NCBI GenBank assembly: GCA_903904835.1
Contig: CAIVEI010000067.1
Location: 1-53,616, forward strand
Length of the DNA stretch: 53,616 nt
Reading direction: 5' to 3'
DNA from: an uncultured Schlesneria sp.
GTDB lineage: Bacteria > Planctomycetota > Planctomycetia > Planctomycetales > Planctomycetaceae
Shown here: piece after piece, positions 17,803-26,867 of the stretch
Layout: every line of letters starts with the position of its first letter
Numbering within the stretch: the stretch's first letter is position 1
Notes under the pieces: model-generated
What the model saw: only the letters and a program-made list of their open reading frames with translations
What the model was told of the DNA's origin: nothing
The model's database searches: none
Translations under genes and position numbers: made by a program

Positions 17803-18191
17803 CCTTTCCTCACATCCATGTGATCGGGCGAGTCATGGGAAGACCAGCGTAAGTGGTACTTTATCCATGATCCCAAAGAGGCAACCCTCCTCTTAGAAGC
17901 TTACCGTTCCAGAGGGAGGTCGTGAAGTCGGGGCGTCCATGTCGTTCATTTAGAATTTCAGGTGCCAGACTGCATTCGCACCGTTGTCATGCGGGAACTG
18001 GTCACGTCGATCAATGGAAGTTCAACTCGTTTCCGGTTCAGGACGAAGAATATTTGTCGTGACGCGTGTATTCCACTTCCTATAATCTCGACAGCCAAGT
18101 GTTCTACAAAATCGCGATATGAGCCATTCGTCACGATGTTGCCAAGAACGTATCTTGAACTCGTCACTTCGAATAACGAAGGATCGCGGGA
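17803..18191. other. divergent intergenic region
   Basis: This 389-bp gap separates the cyanophycinase-like gene (-) from the small lipoprotein gene (+) and should hold promoters for both. Short frames on either strand at 17958-18195 overlap each other and lack ribosome binding sites. I see no repeat or RNA gene. Confidence 0.4.
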
Positions 18192-18629
18192 ATGAATAAA
18201 CTTTCTGGAATTGCGACGTTTCTGACGGTTTCATGTGTTTTTTGCGGTTGCGACGGAATCACTTCGATAAATGGCGTCGTTACGGATGACGACTACAAGC
18301 CGATTTCCGGTGCAAAGGTCGTCGTGGTGCCGTCGAAAGAGATCGCGGCCGGCAGCCGGAATCCGACAGAAGTCACTGATGCAAACGGAGCCTTTGAAAT
18401 CAACTTTACTCATGCACCAAGGGCTGGCAAAATTAAGCTGATTGTCTCACACGAAGATTATCAAACGGTGGAGGAAACCATGAAAAGTGGGGGACATCGA
18501 AACCACAATATTCGAATGACAGGCGCCCCCAACATTGAAAAAGAGTTGGGATATGGCGATCCACACCCAACTGAGCATCCGCCGAAGTACCGACCAGACG
18601 ACGAGAGTTCCTCAGACGTGCCGAAATAG
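18192..18629 (+). CDS. small lipoprotein, carboxypeptidase-regulatory-like
   Basis: 145 residues. The signal peptide ends in the lipobox FCGC (residues 16-19), so it is a predicted lipoprotein. The mature domain reads INGVVTDDDYKPISGAKVVV and later TDANGAFEINFTHAP, the usual beta-sandwich of carboxypeptidase-regulatory-like domains. The tail is polar, with PTEHPPKYRPDDESS. GAAGGA precedes the ATG. It stands alone with a hairpin terminator about 90 nt downstream. Function unknown. Confidence 0.8.
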   Translation: MNKLSGIATFLTVSCVFCGCDGITSINGVVTDDDYKPISGAKVVVVPSKEIAAGSRNPTEVTDANGAFEINFTHAPRAGKIKLIVSHEDYQTVEETMKSGGHRNHNIRMTGAPNIEKELGYGDPHPTEHPPKYRPDDESSSDVPK

Positions 18630-18720
18630 AAATTGTTTAGATCATCGCGGACGCAAAACCCGATTCCAGACTCATCCGTCGTCTTTATGCCGTTCATCAG
18701 GTTCACAGTTAGGCAAAGTG

Positions 18721-18749
18721 CGATCCCGCTGGGATCGATGAGTTTTTTT
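18721..18749 (+). terminator. rho-independent terminator candidate
   Basis: A perfect 7-bp stem CGATCCC/GGGATCG with loop GCT is followed 5 nt later by seven T. It lies 91 nt after the lipoprotein stop. The gap between stem and T run makes it weaker than ideal. Confidence 0.45.
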
Positions 18750-18757
18750 AATTACAA

Positions 18758-18786
18758 CCGGTGGCGTCGCTGCGCTCAGCCACCGG
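18758..18786. repeat. REP-like palindrome
   Basis: The arms CCGGTGGC and GCCACCGG enclose GTCGCTGCGCTCA. It lies between convergent genes and resembles the short GC-rich palindromes scattered through planctomycete intergenic DNA. Confidence 0.55.
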
Positions 18787-18899
18787 CTATTAGCTGATGT
18801 CCTTCCAGGACAGCAATAAAGAGGCGATTACCCAATTTTTTGCCAGGAAAAATCGTTGGCATTGCCAGGACACCCTGTCGAATAACAGTTGGACTTTGT

Positions 18900-19658
18900 T
18901 TATTTGCGAATGGGTGCTGCGGCTGGCTTTTTCGGCGATGCAGGGACGGCTTTCTGTGTCGCGGCGGGCTCGTCGTCTGGCATCGGCGGCTGTGCGTCGG
19001 GAGCGTTTTCCGACAAGTCAACGGGTGCCGCCGGATTTGGCTGGCTGGTCAAGTTGGCATCTTCTGTCAGGTATCTCAACGCGACATCGACCGCAGCGAA
19101 TTCCCGTTCGAGACTTCGTTTACTGCCGTGTGAGTTTGGATGTAACCGCTTCCGCTCGTTTTGCGGTGGGCTCTCTTCAGCGACGACGACTTCTTGCCCG
19201 CCGCCACCGACGCGGAGGCCGATGAAGGGGATGTCGACACCAACACCAGGGGTGACCACCGTACGCAGCACCGGCGGGCCATTCACCGGGATCACCGAGC
19301 GATCACCGTTCTCCCACTTCGAAAGCGTCGCTTTGACTTGTGAAAGCAATTCATTCATCGTGGTAAGTTGTCCTAAGAGGACATCCGTTTCGACGGGTCC
19401 CAATCGAAGGGCCTCCTGCATTTGTCCGGCCCTTGACCAGATTTCCTTGGCGGCACGATACGATTCGCGATAGCCCGGTTGCTGCTGGTGGAACCGATGC
19501 ATCTCCCAGCAGAGCGAGTTCGTCGATTGGACGACCTGTGTCGCCCGCTCGTCAATTTGCGTTGGGTCATCAATCACATCCACGGCAAGCACGGGCATGG
19601 CCACCATCAAGCTTAAAGCGGCTATCATCGTTCGAGTGACATTTCGTCGCATGTTCAT
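18900..19658 (-). CDS. secreted protein of unknown function
   Basis: 252 residues from an ATG at 19658 with AGGAG 7 nt upstream. The signal peptide (TMIAALSLMVAMPVLA) ends near residue 25. The N-terminal half is helical (RAAKEIWSRAGQMQEALRL, LTTMNELLSQVKATLSKW). A Gly/Val-rich middle (PGVGVDIPFIGLRVGGGG) follows. The C-terminus is rich in Pro and Ala (PKKPAAAPIRK), like a wall-spanning or disordered tail. It converges with the lipoprotein gene at 18192-18629. No known family recognised. Confidence 0.75.
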   Translation of the reverse strand: MNMRRNVTRTMIAALSLMVAMPVLAVDVIDDPTQIDERATQVVQSTNSLCWEMHRFHQQQPGYRESYRAAKEIWSRAGQMQEALRLGPVETDVLLGQLTTMNELLSQVKATLSKWENGDRSVIPVNGPPVLRTVVTPGVGVDIPFIGLRVGGGGQEVVVAEESPPQNERKRLHPNSHGSKRSLEREFAAVDVALRYLTEDANLTSQPNPAAPVDLSENAPDAQPPMPDDEPAATQKAVPASPKKPAAAPIRK

Positions 19659-19680
19659 TGAGATTCTCCTGGGTCGGGTC

Positions 19681-19733
19681 AAAAAAAAAGCCGACGTGGC
19701 AAAGGACCAGGAGGTCTTTCGTCACGTCGGCTT
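19681..19733 (-). terminator. rho-independent terminator after SUMF1-like gene
   Basis: On the minus strand, a long stem with arms of 11 bp (AAGCCGACGTG / CACGTCGGCTT, seen on plus at 19688-19698 and 19723-19733) ends in nine T (plus-strand A 19681-19689). Inner bases GGACC/GGTCT can extend the stem. It is about 185 nt past the stop of the SUMF1-like gene and just before the start of the next minus-strand gene, so it should separate the two transcripts. Confidence 0.8.
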
Positions 19734-19915
19734 ACTTATCACTGCGCCCGCCAGCAATCGCTGGCTTGCATCGTGTACTGTCATCCAACAAGGTCGGAAG
19801 GTTTTGAAACTGACAAAACGTTCCTGACGCGGATGAGTCTACCACTGATCTGCGTGAACGCAATGACGGATTGTTTAATCTTTGAAGAGGGGGCTTGGCA
19901 GGTCTCCGCGAACGA

Positions 19916-20974
19916 CTACTCCGTCGAAAGAACGGCGGCCACACGGAAGCCGGAAGCACGGCTTTTGAAGCCGGGACTGAGACCCCAGCGGTTTGCAGAG
20001 ACGCAATTGGATGCGGGGTTATACCAGCATCCGCCCCGGGTCACGCGGGTCCTCAAGGATTGATTTTGCTCGATGGGATCGCGACCACCGGGAAGCTTGG
20101 CCATCTCCCAATCCGCGCACCATTCTGAAATATTCCCGTGCATGTCACTCAAGCCCCACCCGTTCGGCTTCTTTTGTCCAACGCGGTGGGCATACTTTTC
20201 GCCGACGTTCAAAGAGTTGTCATTAAACCACGCGTATTCCCCAAGCGACGACCCGTCGTCCCCGAATGAATAGTCTGTCTTCGTCCCCGCACGACACGCA
20301 TATTCCCATTGCGCGCCAGTCGGCAACACAAAGCTCCATCCCTTTGGCAATCGTCCGGCAGCCAGCTCGGTTTTCGTCAGCTTCTGGCAGAACGCTACCG
20401 CGTCATCGTGACTGATGAAACTTGCCGGGAAGTCATCTCCCTCCTTCACATCATCCTGGCCCTTCCACGGAACCGTTTTCATCACTTTCTTCCACACCGC
20501 TTGAGTCAATTCCGTCTCAGCCAGCCAGAAGCCCTGCGTCAGGGTGACTTCAACTGCGAACTCATTGCCCGATTCGATCGTCGTTCCCATGGTGAAACTT
20601 CCGGCAGGACACCATCGAAAACTGATCCCGGGAACTAAAGTCTTCGCTTCCCCGGCAATTGTGGCTGCAAAGTTTTCACGAATTTCGGCTTCCGACGGCC
20701 TGGTATGGCCACACGATGACAAAAAGAGAGGGATCGACACCAGAGCGAACACGCAGAAACTCAAACGGCGACTGCGTGCCCAACGTACGGCGATCGCCTG
20801 CAAATTCCACTTTGACCTCCATTGCGAGAGCTTACGGAGAGGATCGCTTTTCGAAATGAGTGATGCTCCGAAATTTGAGACATGGGCGTGCCGCTCGGGT
20901 GATTCACCCATTGTTGGGTCTCGATTGTGAAGGATTGAGTCATGGTTTGATTTTCCGTAACGAGGAATTCGCAT
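19916..20974 (-). CDS. SUMF1/FGE-like lipoprotein
   Basis: 352 residues. A signal peptide with lipobox (LFLSSC) lies at about residues 72-89, so the true start may be internal; no clear ribosome binding site decides. The formylglycine-generating-enzyme-like domain covers FRWCPAGSFTMG, ETELTQAVWKKVM, LPTGAQWEYACRAGT, WGLSDMHGNISEWCADW and ASGFRVAAV. True FGE enzymes use a pair of Cys near the C-terminus; here the segment SNCVSANRWG has only one, so sulfatase activation is doubtful and a binding role is more likely. No sulfatase gene lies nearby. Confidence 0.85.
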   Translation of the reverse strand: MRIPRYGKSNHDSILHNRDPTMGESPERHAHVSNFGASLISKSDPLRKLSQWRSKWNLQAIAVRWARSRRLSFCVFALVSIPLFLSSCGHTRPSEAEIRENFAATIAGEAKTLVPGISFRWCPAGSFTMGTTIESGNEFAVEVTLTQGFWLAETELTQAVWKKVMKTVPWKGQDDVKEGDDFPASFISHDDAVAFCQKLTKTELAAGRLPKGWSFVLPTGAQWEYACRAGTKTDYSFGDDGSSLGEYAWFNDNSLNVGEKYAHRVGQKKPNGWGLSDMHGNISEWCADWEMAKLPGGRDPIEQNQSLRTRVTRGGCWYNPASNCVSANRWGLSPGFKSRASGFRVAAVLSTE

Positions 20975-21037
20975 CCTATTTGAACCGGATGAATCGGGAC
21001 AGGGTTCACGACCTTTGCAGGTGGACGATCCGCTGAT

Positions 21038-21087
21038 TTCCGACGCTGGCGGCGTCAGCCACGTGGCCGATGCTGCCAGCGTCGGAA
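21038..21087. repeat. REP-like palindrome, 13-bp arms
   Basis: Perfect arms TTCCGACGCTGGC (21038-21050) and GCCAGCGTCGGAA (21075-21087) enclose 24 nt that partly pair further. It lies between the SUMF1-like gene (-) and argB (+), in a divergent gap. No T run follows, so a terminator role is unlikely. Confidence 0.7.
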
Positions 21088-21265
21088 GTATCAGTTTAAG
21101 TCGATTTAATCGATTAACTTGTTTTTGAACGTAAAAACGGACGTCGAACGCGCTTCTTTCTCGACCATTTCAAATTGGAAATGTGGGCGAATTGACACTC
21201 ACGAGTGGCCACCTCTAGAATTTCAGTTTTTCCGTTTTGTCGTGCACCTTGCAGCCCAGATTATT

Positions 21266-22153
21266 ATGACGCAAAACTTTGATGAAGCCGTTCGCAAGGC
21301 CGATGTCCTTTTGGAGGCATTGGCCTGGATTCGCCAGTTCCGTGGTCGCCATGTCGTGATCAAGCTTGGCGGCAGCGCGATGGAAGAGACCGAAGCGGTT
21401 AAACATTTCCTGTCGGACGTGATCTTCATGTCATCGGTCGGGATGCGGCCGATTCTGGTGCATGGCGGTGGTAAAGCGATTAACGCAGCGATGACCAAGG
21501 CGGGGATTGCCCCCCGGTGGGTGCAGGGTCGTCGATATACTGACGATGAAACGCTGGAAATCGTCGCCAACGTCCTTGCCGGGGAAATTTGCCAGAGCCT
21601 GGTGGATGAAATCATTCGTCAAGGTGGCGATGCTCGGGGTCTCAGTTTTCAGACGATGAATTGTCTGATCGGCAAACGATTGACGCTTCCAGGCGAAAAC
21701 GGCGAACCGATCGATCTTGGCCGTGTCGGAGAGGTGACCGACATCGACCGTGATTTGTTGTTAATGACTTGCCGCAACGAACAGATTCCGGTTCTTCCCT
21801 CTGTTGCACTCGACGCCGAGGGTGGAAAGCTGAACGTCAATGCGGACACGGCAGCGGCGGCAGTGGCTCGATTGATTCAGGCAGAAAAGCTGGTCTTTTT
21901 GAGCGACGTCCCTGGAATTTTTCTGGACCGGAAAGATCCATCGACATTGCAATCGCATTTGAATGCCGCTCGCTGCCGAGAGCTGATTCGTGAGGGCATT
22001 ATCGATGCGGGAATGGTCCCGAAAGTCGAAGCCGCCTTGGAAGCGCTGGAAGCAGGCGTCAAAAAGGTGCACATTATTGACGCGAGAATTCCACATTCGG
22101 TTTTGCTTGAGATCTACTCGAATGAGGGGATCGGAACCGAGATTGTCCTTTAG
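21266..22153 (+). CDS. argB: acetylglutamate kinase
   Basis: 295 residues from the ATG at 21266, the usual family length; a longer frame to 21119 adds 49 unlikely residues. It phosphorylates N-acetyl-L-glutamate, the second step of arginine synthesis. Visible motifs are VIKLGGSAM (Lys33, phosphate binding), [19 protein letters not shown] helix, [13 protein letters not shown] and [11 protein letters not shown]. It opens an argB-argD-argF set; the gap to argD is 22 nt. Cytoplasmic. Confidence 0.95.
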   Translation: MTQNFDEAVRKADVLLEALAWIRQFRGRHVVIKLGGSAMEETEAVKHFLSDVIFMSSVGMRPILVHGGGKAINAAMTKAGIAPRWVQGRRYTDDETLEIVANVLAGEICQSLVDEIIRQGGDARGLSFQTMNCLIGKRLTLPGENGEPIDLGRVGEVTDIDRDLLLMTCRNEQIPVLPSVALDAEGGKLNVNADTAAAAVARLIQAEKLVFLSDVPGIFLDRKDPSTLQSHLNAARCRELIREGIIDAGMVPKVEAALEALEAGVKKVHIIDARIPHSVLLEIYSNEGIGTEIVL

Positions 22154-22175
22154 TGAAACAGGCCCTGGAGACATC

Positions 22176-23396
22176 ATGCATCCCGCCGCGACTCGTTCCA
22201 GCCAAAAAACCATTGATCAGTTCGCGAAGTATGTGATTCCCAACTACAAGCGCTATCCCGTGAGTCTGGTTCACGGTGAAGGGAGCTACGTCTGGGATGC
22301 CGAGGGCAAGAAGTATCTTGATCTGTTTCCTGGCTGGGGCTGCGATATTCTGGGACATAGCCCGCCGAAAGTGGTGAAGGCGATCCAGAAGCAGGTCGAT
22401 CACCTGATTCATATCCCGAACACCTGGTACACCGAGGCTCAAGGGGATTTTGCTGAAGCGATCGTCACGCGAAGTTTCGGCAAGGTCTTTTTTGCCAACA
22501 GCGGAACCGAGGCGAATGAAGGTGCGATCAAGCTTGCCCGATTGCATTATGCGAACAAGTCGGGTGGAACTCAGAAGTACCGTATCATCACGTTTGAAAA
22601 CGGCTTTCACGGAAGAACGTTCGGCTCCGTGACCGCGACGGCTCAGCCAAAATATCACGAAGGCCTGGGACCGCTGCTTCCTGGTTTTCGATACGCGCCG
22701 TACAACGATCTGGAGGCAGTCAAAGCACTGATCGATAACGAAACCTGCGCCATTATGCTCGAGCCAATCCAGGGCGAGGGTGGAGTCAACATCGCCAGTG
22801 ATGACTTTTTAAAGGGGCTTCGCCAGTTATGTGATCAACACGATCTGCTGTTGATTCTCGATGAAGTTCAAACAGGAACGGGCCGGACCGGACATTGGTT
22901 TGCCTATCAGCATTCGGGTGTCCAGCCGGACATTATGACGCTCGCCAAAGGGTTGGCGGCGGGGGTCGCATGTGGTGCTTTCGTCTGCCAGGACCATATC
23001 GCACCGAGCCTCAGGCCCGGTATTCATGGAACGACATTCGGTGGCAATCCGCTGGCGATGGCGGCCGGAATTGCCACGATAAAGACGATTGAAGAAGAGG
23101 GGTTACTGGAACACTGTCGTGAAATGTCTGCCCGATTCCACCACCATTTTGTTCAACTGAAAGAGTCACTTCCAATCATTAAAGACGTACGGTCACGTGG
23201 AATGATGATCGGAATTGAGTTGAATATTCCTGCCACGCCAGCGGTTGGCCAGTGCATGGAACGAGGTGTTCTGATCAATGCGACGCACGATACGGTCGTC
23301 AGACTATTGCCTGCATTGAACATCTCGAAAACCCAGGTGGATGAAGGTTGTCACGTCATCGCCGACGTGCTGAAACAGATGGGGAAAGAGGCATAA
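22176..23396 (+). CDS. argD: acetylornithine aminotransferase
   Basis: 406 residues from the ATG at 22176 (GGAG 5 nt upstream); the in-frame extension to 21990 overlaps argB and is a shadow. PLP-dependent class III aminotransferase: [48 protein letters not shown], and the Schiff-base Lys258 in [10 protein letters not shown]. It converts N-acetylglutamate semialdehyde to N-acetylornithine. It sits between argB and argF, 132 nt before argF. Confidence 0.95.
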   Translation: MHPAATRSSQKTIDQFAKYVIPNYKRYPVSLVHGEGSYVWDAEGKKYLDLFPGWGCDILGHSPPKVVKAIQKQVDHLIHIPNTWYTEAQGDFAEAIVTRSFGKVFFANSGTEANEGAIKLARLHYANKSGGTQKYRIITFENGFHGRTFGSVTATAQPKYHEGLGPLLPGFRYAPYNDLEAVKALIDNETCAIMLEPIQGEGGVNIASDDFLKGLRQLCDQHDLLLILDEVQTGTGRTGHWFAYQHSGVQPDIMTLAKGLAAGVACGAFVCQDHIAPSLRPGIHGTTFGGNPLAMAAGIATIKTIEEEGLLEHCREMSARFHHHFVQLKESLPIIKDVRSRGMMIGIELNIPATPAVGQCMERGVLINATHDTVVRLLPALNISKTQVDEGCHVIADVLKQMGKEA

Positions 23397-23527
23397 GACG
23401 CCTCGAAACGGGATTTCCCGATTGAGTCATCAAGATTGAATCGAAGCTGCGTGAGCGTATTTTCACTCATCAGTCGGCTGCGACCGAAAATTGAAAACTG
23501 CCAAACAGGCTTGGAACTGACTTTGTC

Positions 23528-24448
23528 ATGCGTCATTTGAATTCGCTTCTGGAATTGAAACGATCCGATGTTGAATCGATCTTTGGATTGGCTCGTACTT
23601 TAAAGGACCGCCTGAAGCGGGGCGAACGGCCTCAGGTATTATCTGGCTACGTGATGGCTCAGGTGTTCGAGAAGCCGTCACTTCGAACCCGACTGAGCTT
23701 TGATGCGGCGATGATGCAGTTGGGTGGCGGCAGCATTTTTCTCAACGCCAAAGACGCAGGTCTGGGGGGACGCGAAGCGGTTCCTGACGTGGCGAGGGTC
23801 ATCGGTGGTTACAGTGATATCATCACCCTGCGCACGTTCTCTCAAAAATTGATTGATGCCTTCATCGAACATTCCGGTGTTGCTGTCATCAACGGGCTGT
23901 CGGATGAACGGCATCCGTGTCAGGCTTTGACAGACGTGTTCACGATGCAGGAAGTGATCGGGGACTTGCGCGGAAAGAAATGCGTGTTCGTCGGTGACGG
24001 CAATAACGTCGCAAACTCTCTGGCGATCGCGGCTTCATTATGTGGAATGCCGTTTACTGTGTGTGCACCGGAAGACTACCGACTGGAAGAAAAATACCTC
24101 AAATCATTGACCAAGCGGATTCCGACCGCCGAAGTCGTTCAGACAGACAACTTCAAATCCGCATTGAAAGACGCGGCGATCGTCTACACGGACGTCTGGA
24201 CCAGCATGGGTCAGGAAGCCGAAGCCGAAGAGCGTAAGAAAGTCTTCGGTCGTTACCAGGTCAACGAAAAGCTGATGAAACTGGCTCCGAAAAGCTGTCG
24301 GTTCATGCACTGCCTGCCGGCCAAACGGGGTCAGGAAGTGACAGACGATGTCATTGATGGAGCACAAAGCATCGTCTTCGAACAGGCTCAAAACCGCATG
24401 CACCTTGCAAAAGGACTGCTGCTTTGGGTGTTAGAAAAAAAGATCTGA
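23528..24448 (+). CDS. argF: ornithine carbamoyltransferase
   Basis: 306 residues, normal length. The carbamoyl-phosphate site is EKPSLRTRLSFD (residues 48-59), with the HPCQAL motif, the ornithine-binding segment DVWTSMGQE and the catalytic FMHCLPAKRG. It makes citrulline from ornithine and carbamoyl phosphate. SLRTR in place of STRTR is a common natural variant. It closes the arginine gene set. Confidence 0.94.
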   Translation: MRHLNSLLELKRSDVESIFGLARTLKDRLKRGERPQVLSGYVMAQVFEKPSLRTRLSFDAAMMQLGGGSIFLNAKDAGLGGREAVPDVARVIGGYSDIITLRTFSQKLIDAFIEHSGVAVINGLSDERHPCQALTDVFTMQEVIGDLRGKKCVFVGDGNNVANSLAIAASLCGMPFTVCAPEDYRLEEKYLKSLTKRIPTAEVVQTDNFKSALKDAAIVYTDVWTSMGQEAEAEERKKVFGRYQVNEKLMKLAPKSCRFMHCLPAKRGQEVTDDVIDGAQSIVFEQAQNRMHLAKGLLLWVLEKKI

Positions 24449-24527
24449 TCCCATGAATCAGGTTCGACGCTAGAATAAAATCCGGTCAGTGACTCGCGTC
24501 GGTTTCTCGCGATTGGAGCTGGTTTGC

Positions 24528-25190
24528 ATGGATGCTGATTCTTTGTCCGAACAAGTTGTCGTTAACGAACGCAAGCGCGGGCTAAGTCAACTGCGCCTGT
24601 CGTTTGTGTTTGTCGTCGCAAGCATCTTGGCGATGTCGATCGATATTCCTGTCGCTTCCGTTTTCAAAAGCGGACTGCCTCGTTCACTACATTCATTGGG
24701 CCAGTTATTGGAGATGCACGAAACATTCGGGCATGGCTACGGCGTGACGTTGATTCTGATCGCCGTTGCTGTGCTCGATCGGCAGACATGGAAATGTCTT
24801 CCGTGGTTGATCTCAGGATCATTGGGTTCGGGAATGATGGCAAACCTGCTGAAATTGACGATCCATCGATTTCGACCTCGTGACTTCGATTTGACGAATG
24901 CAACCGTCTGGGCAACATTTCGCTCGGAAGGGGCTGACTTCAAAGGAATGCAAAGCATGCCTTCTGCGCACACAGCAACAGCCGCGGGCCTGGCCGTCAT
25001 GCTTTCGACGATTTACCCACGGGGTCGCTGGTATTTCGCTGCACTGGCGATCCTGGTCGGCATTCAGAGGGTCGTCACATCAGCGCATTTTCCCAGCGAT
25101 GTCTGTGCAGGGGCTGCCGTTGGTTGCCTGTTCGGAATGATTTCGAGTGTGTCGATGAAACCAAATCCCCCCCCCTGCGGGGGTGGTTAA
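24528..25190 (+). CDS. PAP2-family membrane phosphatase
   Basis: 220 residues from the ATG at 24528 (GGAG upstream); a GTG at 24489 is the alternative. Several membrane segments are present. The acid-phosphatase signature is complete: K-LTIHRFRPRD, SMPSAHTATAAG (PSxH) and RVVTSAHFPSDVCAG (SRx5Hx3D type). Members dephosphorylate lipid phosphates such as undecaprenyl pyrophosphate or phosphatidic acid. The C-terminal tail PNPPPCGGG is encoded by the left arm of the intergenic palindromic element, so the repeat has supplied the gene's end. Confidence 0.87.
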   Translation: MDADSLSEQVVVNERKRGLSQLRLSFVFVVASILAMSIDIPVASVFKSGLPRSLHSLGQLLEMHETFGHGYGVTLILIAVAVLDRQTWKCLPWLISGSLGSGMMANLLKLTIHRFRPRDFDLTNATVWATFRSEGADFKGMQSMPSAHTATAAGLAVMLSTIYPRGRWYFAALAILVGIQRVVTSAHFPSDVCAGAAVGCLFGMISSVSMKPNPPPCGGG

Positions 25191-25336
25191 CGGGCCTTTG
25201 TCCTAGCGCGGATTATTCGTTAGCCCGACGCGCAAGGGAGAAATGTTCTCTTCGTTTTTAGAGGAATAAGATCCCTCGCTTGCGCGTCGGGCTAACGTTT
25301 CAGATGTGATTGAGGTGCATAGGCCCGTTTTCCACC
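25182..25336. repeat. nested palindromic element (MITE/REP-like)
   Basis: Outer arms GGTGGTTAACGGGCCT (25182-25197) and AGGCCCGTTTTCCACC (25321-25336) pair at 14 of 16 positions. Inner arms 25218-25240 and 25274-25297 pair through CGTTAGCCCGACGCGCAAG with a small offset. The right inner arm (25269-25294) is identical over 26 bp to 401-426. The element lies between the PAP2 gene and dabB and has no coding capacity. Confidence 0.7.
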
Positions 25337-25415
25337 GCCAACGGGGGCGGTAGGATTTCGGTCTCATCGAGTCGATTTGAAGTAACGAGCGTCGACCTTT
25401 TTTGAAGCCAAAATC

Positions 25416-26867
25416 TCAGTGTTGACCGTGAGTTTCTTCTTCCTCAATCGTCGGTCTGCTCGACAGAGCACTTCTTTCCCGCAGAATTCTGACAGCCGCC
25501 CTGTGGCGCGAACTCACATTGTATTGGGGGACAAGTCCTCCGATCAGAATCAGGGCCGTTAGTGAAATGACGGCAAACTTCTCTCGTTTACCGATCCCCA
25601 GTGAGACGAGCGAAGTATGTCGGGTTCCGGTGAACAGTCGAAAATAGGCATGAACCACGGCAATACCATTCAAGGCTGACGCGAAGACGATTGCGACCCC
25701 GACATACGGAAACGCTTCAACCGCGCCGTCAACAAGCATCTCTGTCCCGACAAATCCGAACGTTCCAGGAAAACCGACACTGGCCAGGCCGGTGATCATG
25801 AACAGGACCGCGAGAGCGGGCGTATGATCATAGAGTCCCTGAAAATTCTGCAATGACAACCGGCCACGACGAGCTTCCAAGGCGCGTAATGTCAGACCGA
25901 ATCCTCCGAGTGAAATACTCACGGCCATCCAGACGCAGAGAGCACCCGTAAGACTGATCGGCGTCACTGCTTCCAGACCGGCAAGGACAATTGCCGAATA
26001 GCTGAGGAACAGGTAACAAAAGAACCGACGCGCATCTGTTTGAACGAGTGCAATTCCTGCGGCATAGACCGCAGAAATGAGTGACAATAACCCGATCGTC
26101 CTCAGAACCCAGTCAGGCGCGATGGGAAGCACCAACCGTATCGTGGCATAAGCACCTACGAGCGGCATGGCGACGAGCAACGCTGTTCCAAACGTCGCTC
26201 GGTCAAATAGATCGCTCATCCAGCAATGAAACGGGGCGATACCCGTTCGAATGAAGACCGCGATCAAGAGCGTTATGATCGCCCACAAGGAGTGAACCTG
26301 ACCTTCTCGCCCCTCGTAATCAACGAAAGACTGGCCGATCACCAGCATGGCGATAAAGAGAGCCATGTGTTTCACGTAAACGCCCGTGTTCTGTCCACGT
26401 GCGCGCAATTCGAGGTACGGTTGCACTGTCCCTGCTGCCAGTAATCCAATGATCAGCCACGGGGCTTCGCAGCAGAATGTGGCAAGTACGATCGCTTCCG
26501 ACGCCAATGTCCAGGCAAAGCTGAAACGTCGAATTTTCGTTCTTAAGGTGGTCAACGAGACGAGCAAATACAACAGCGCGACGAGGGACAACAGTGGAGC
26601 ACTTAACGGATCCATGATGAAGATCGGTCGCCCCATCAGTTTCGTCAGCGGATTCCAAAAGTCTTGTGCTTCGCTGGGTGGCCGTCCGGGGGGATTGATA
26701 AATTCGTAGTCGATCCACGCACCCACGGTTGTGATCAGCACAAGCGTGTTAAAGAACAGCGAATGGCGACTGGCCACAAACTGGTCTTTTAGCCGTCCAA
26801 CCCAGATGGCACCGATCAAGGCGATTAATACTGACGTTTCCAGCCAGGGAAAATGCAATTCACTCAT
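25416..26867 (-). CDS. second NuoM/N-like membrane subunit of the DAB locus
   Basis: 483 residues with about 13-14 membrane segments, related to proton-translocating complex I subunits (PF00361 type). Its core includes APFHCWMSDLFDRATFGTALLVAMPLVGAY, where the usual WLPxA is replaced by WMSDL, and VGFPGTFGFVGTEMLVDG. The ATG overlaps the stop of the upstream NuoL-like gene (ATGA), so they are co-translated. The C-terminus is hydrophilic (RPTIEEEETHGQH). It probably forms the membrane part of the carbon pump together with the NuoL-like protein; a separate antiporter role cannot be excluded. Confidence 0.82.
   Translation of the reverse strand: MSELHFPWLETSVLIALIGAIWVGRLKDQFVASRHSLFFNTLVLITTVGAWIDYEFINPPGRPPSEAQDFWNPLTKLMGRPIFIMDPLSAPLLSLVALLYLLVSLTTLRTKIRRFSFAWTLASEAIVLATFCCEAPWLIIGLLAAGTVQPYLELRARGQNTGVYVKHMALFIAMLVIGQSFVDYEGREGQVHSLWAIITLLIAVFIRTGIAPFHCWMSDLFDRATFGTALLVAMPLVGAYATIRLVLPIAPDWVLRTIGLLSLISAVYAAGIALVQTDARRFFCYLFLSYSAIVLAGLEAVTPISLTGALCVWMAVSISLGGFGLTLRALEARRGRLSLQNFQGLYDHTPALAVLFMITGLASVGFPGTFGFVGTEMLVDGAVEAFPYVGVAIVFASALNGIAVVHAYFRLFTGTRHTSLVSLGIGKREKFAVISLTALILIGGLVPQYNVSSRHRAAVRILRERSALSSRPTIEEEETHGQH

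Noticed and set aside
17958-18195. Two opposed short frames in the divergent gap
   Set aside because: They overlap each other, have no ribosome binding site and show no recognisable motif.
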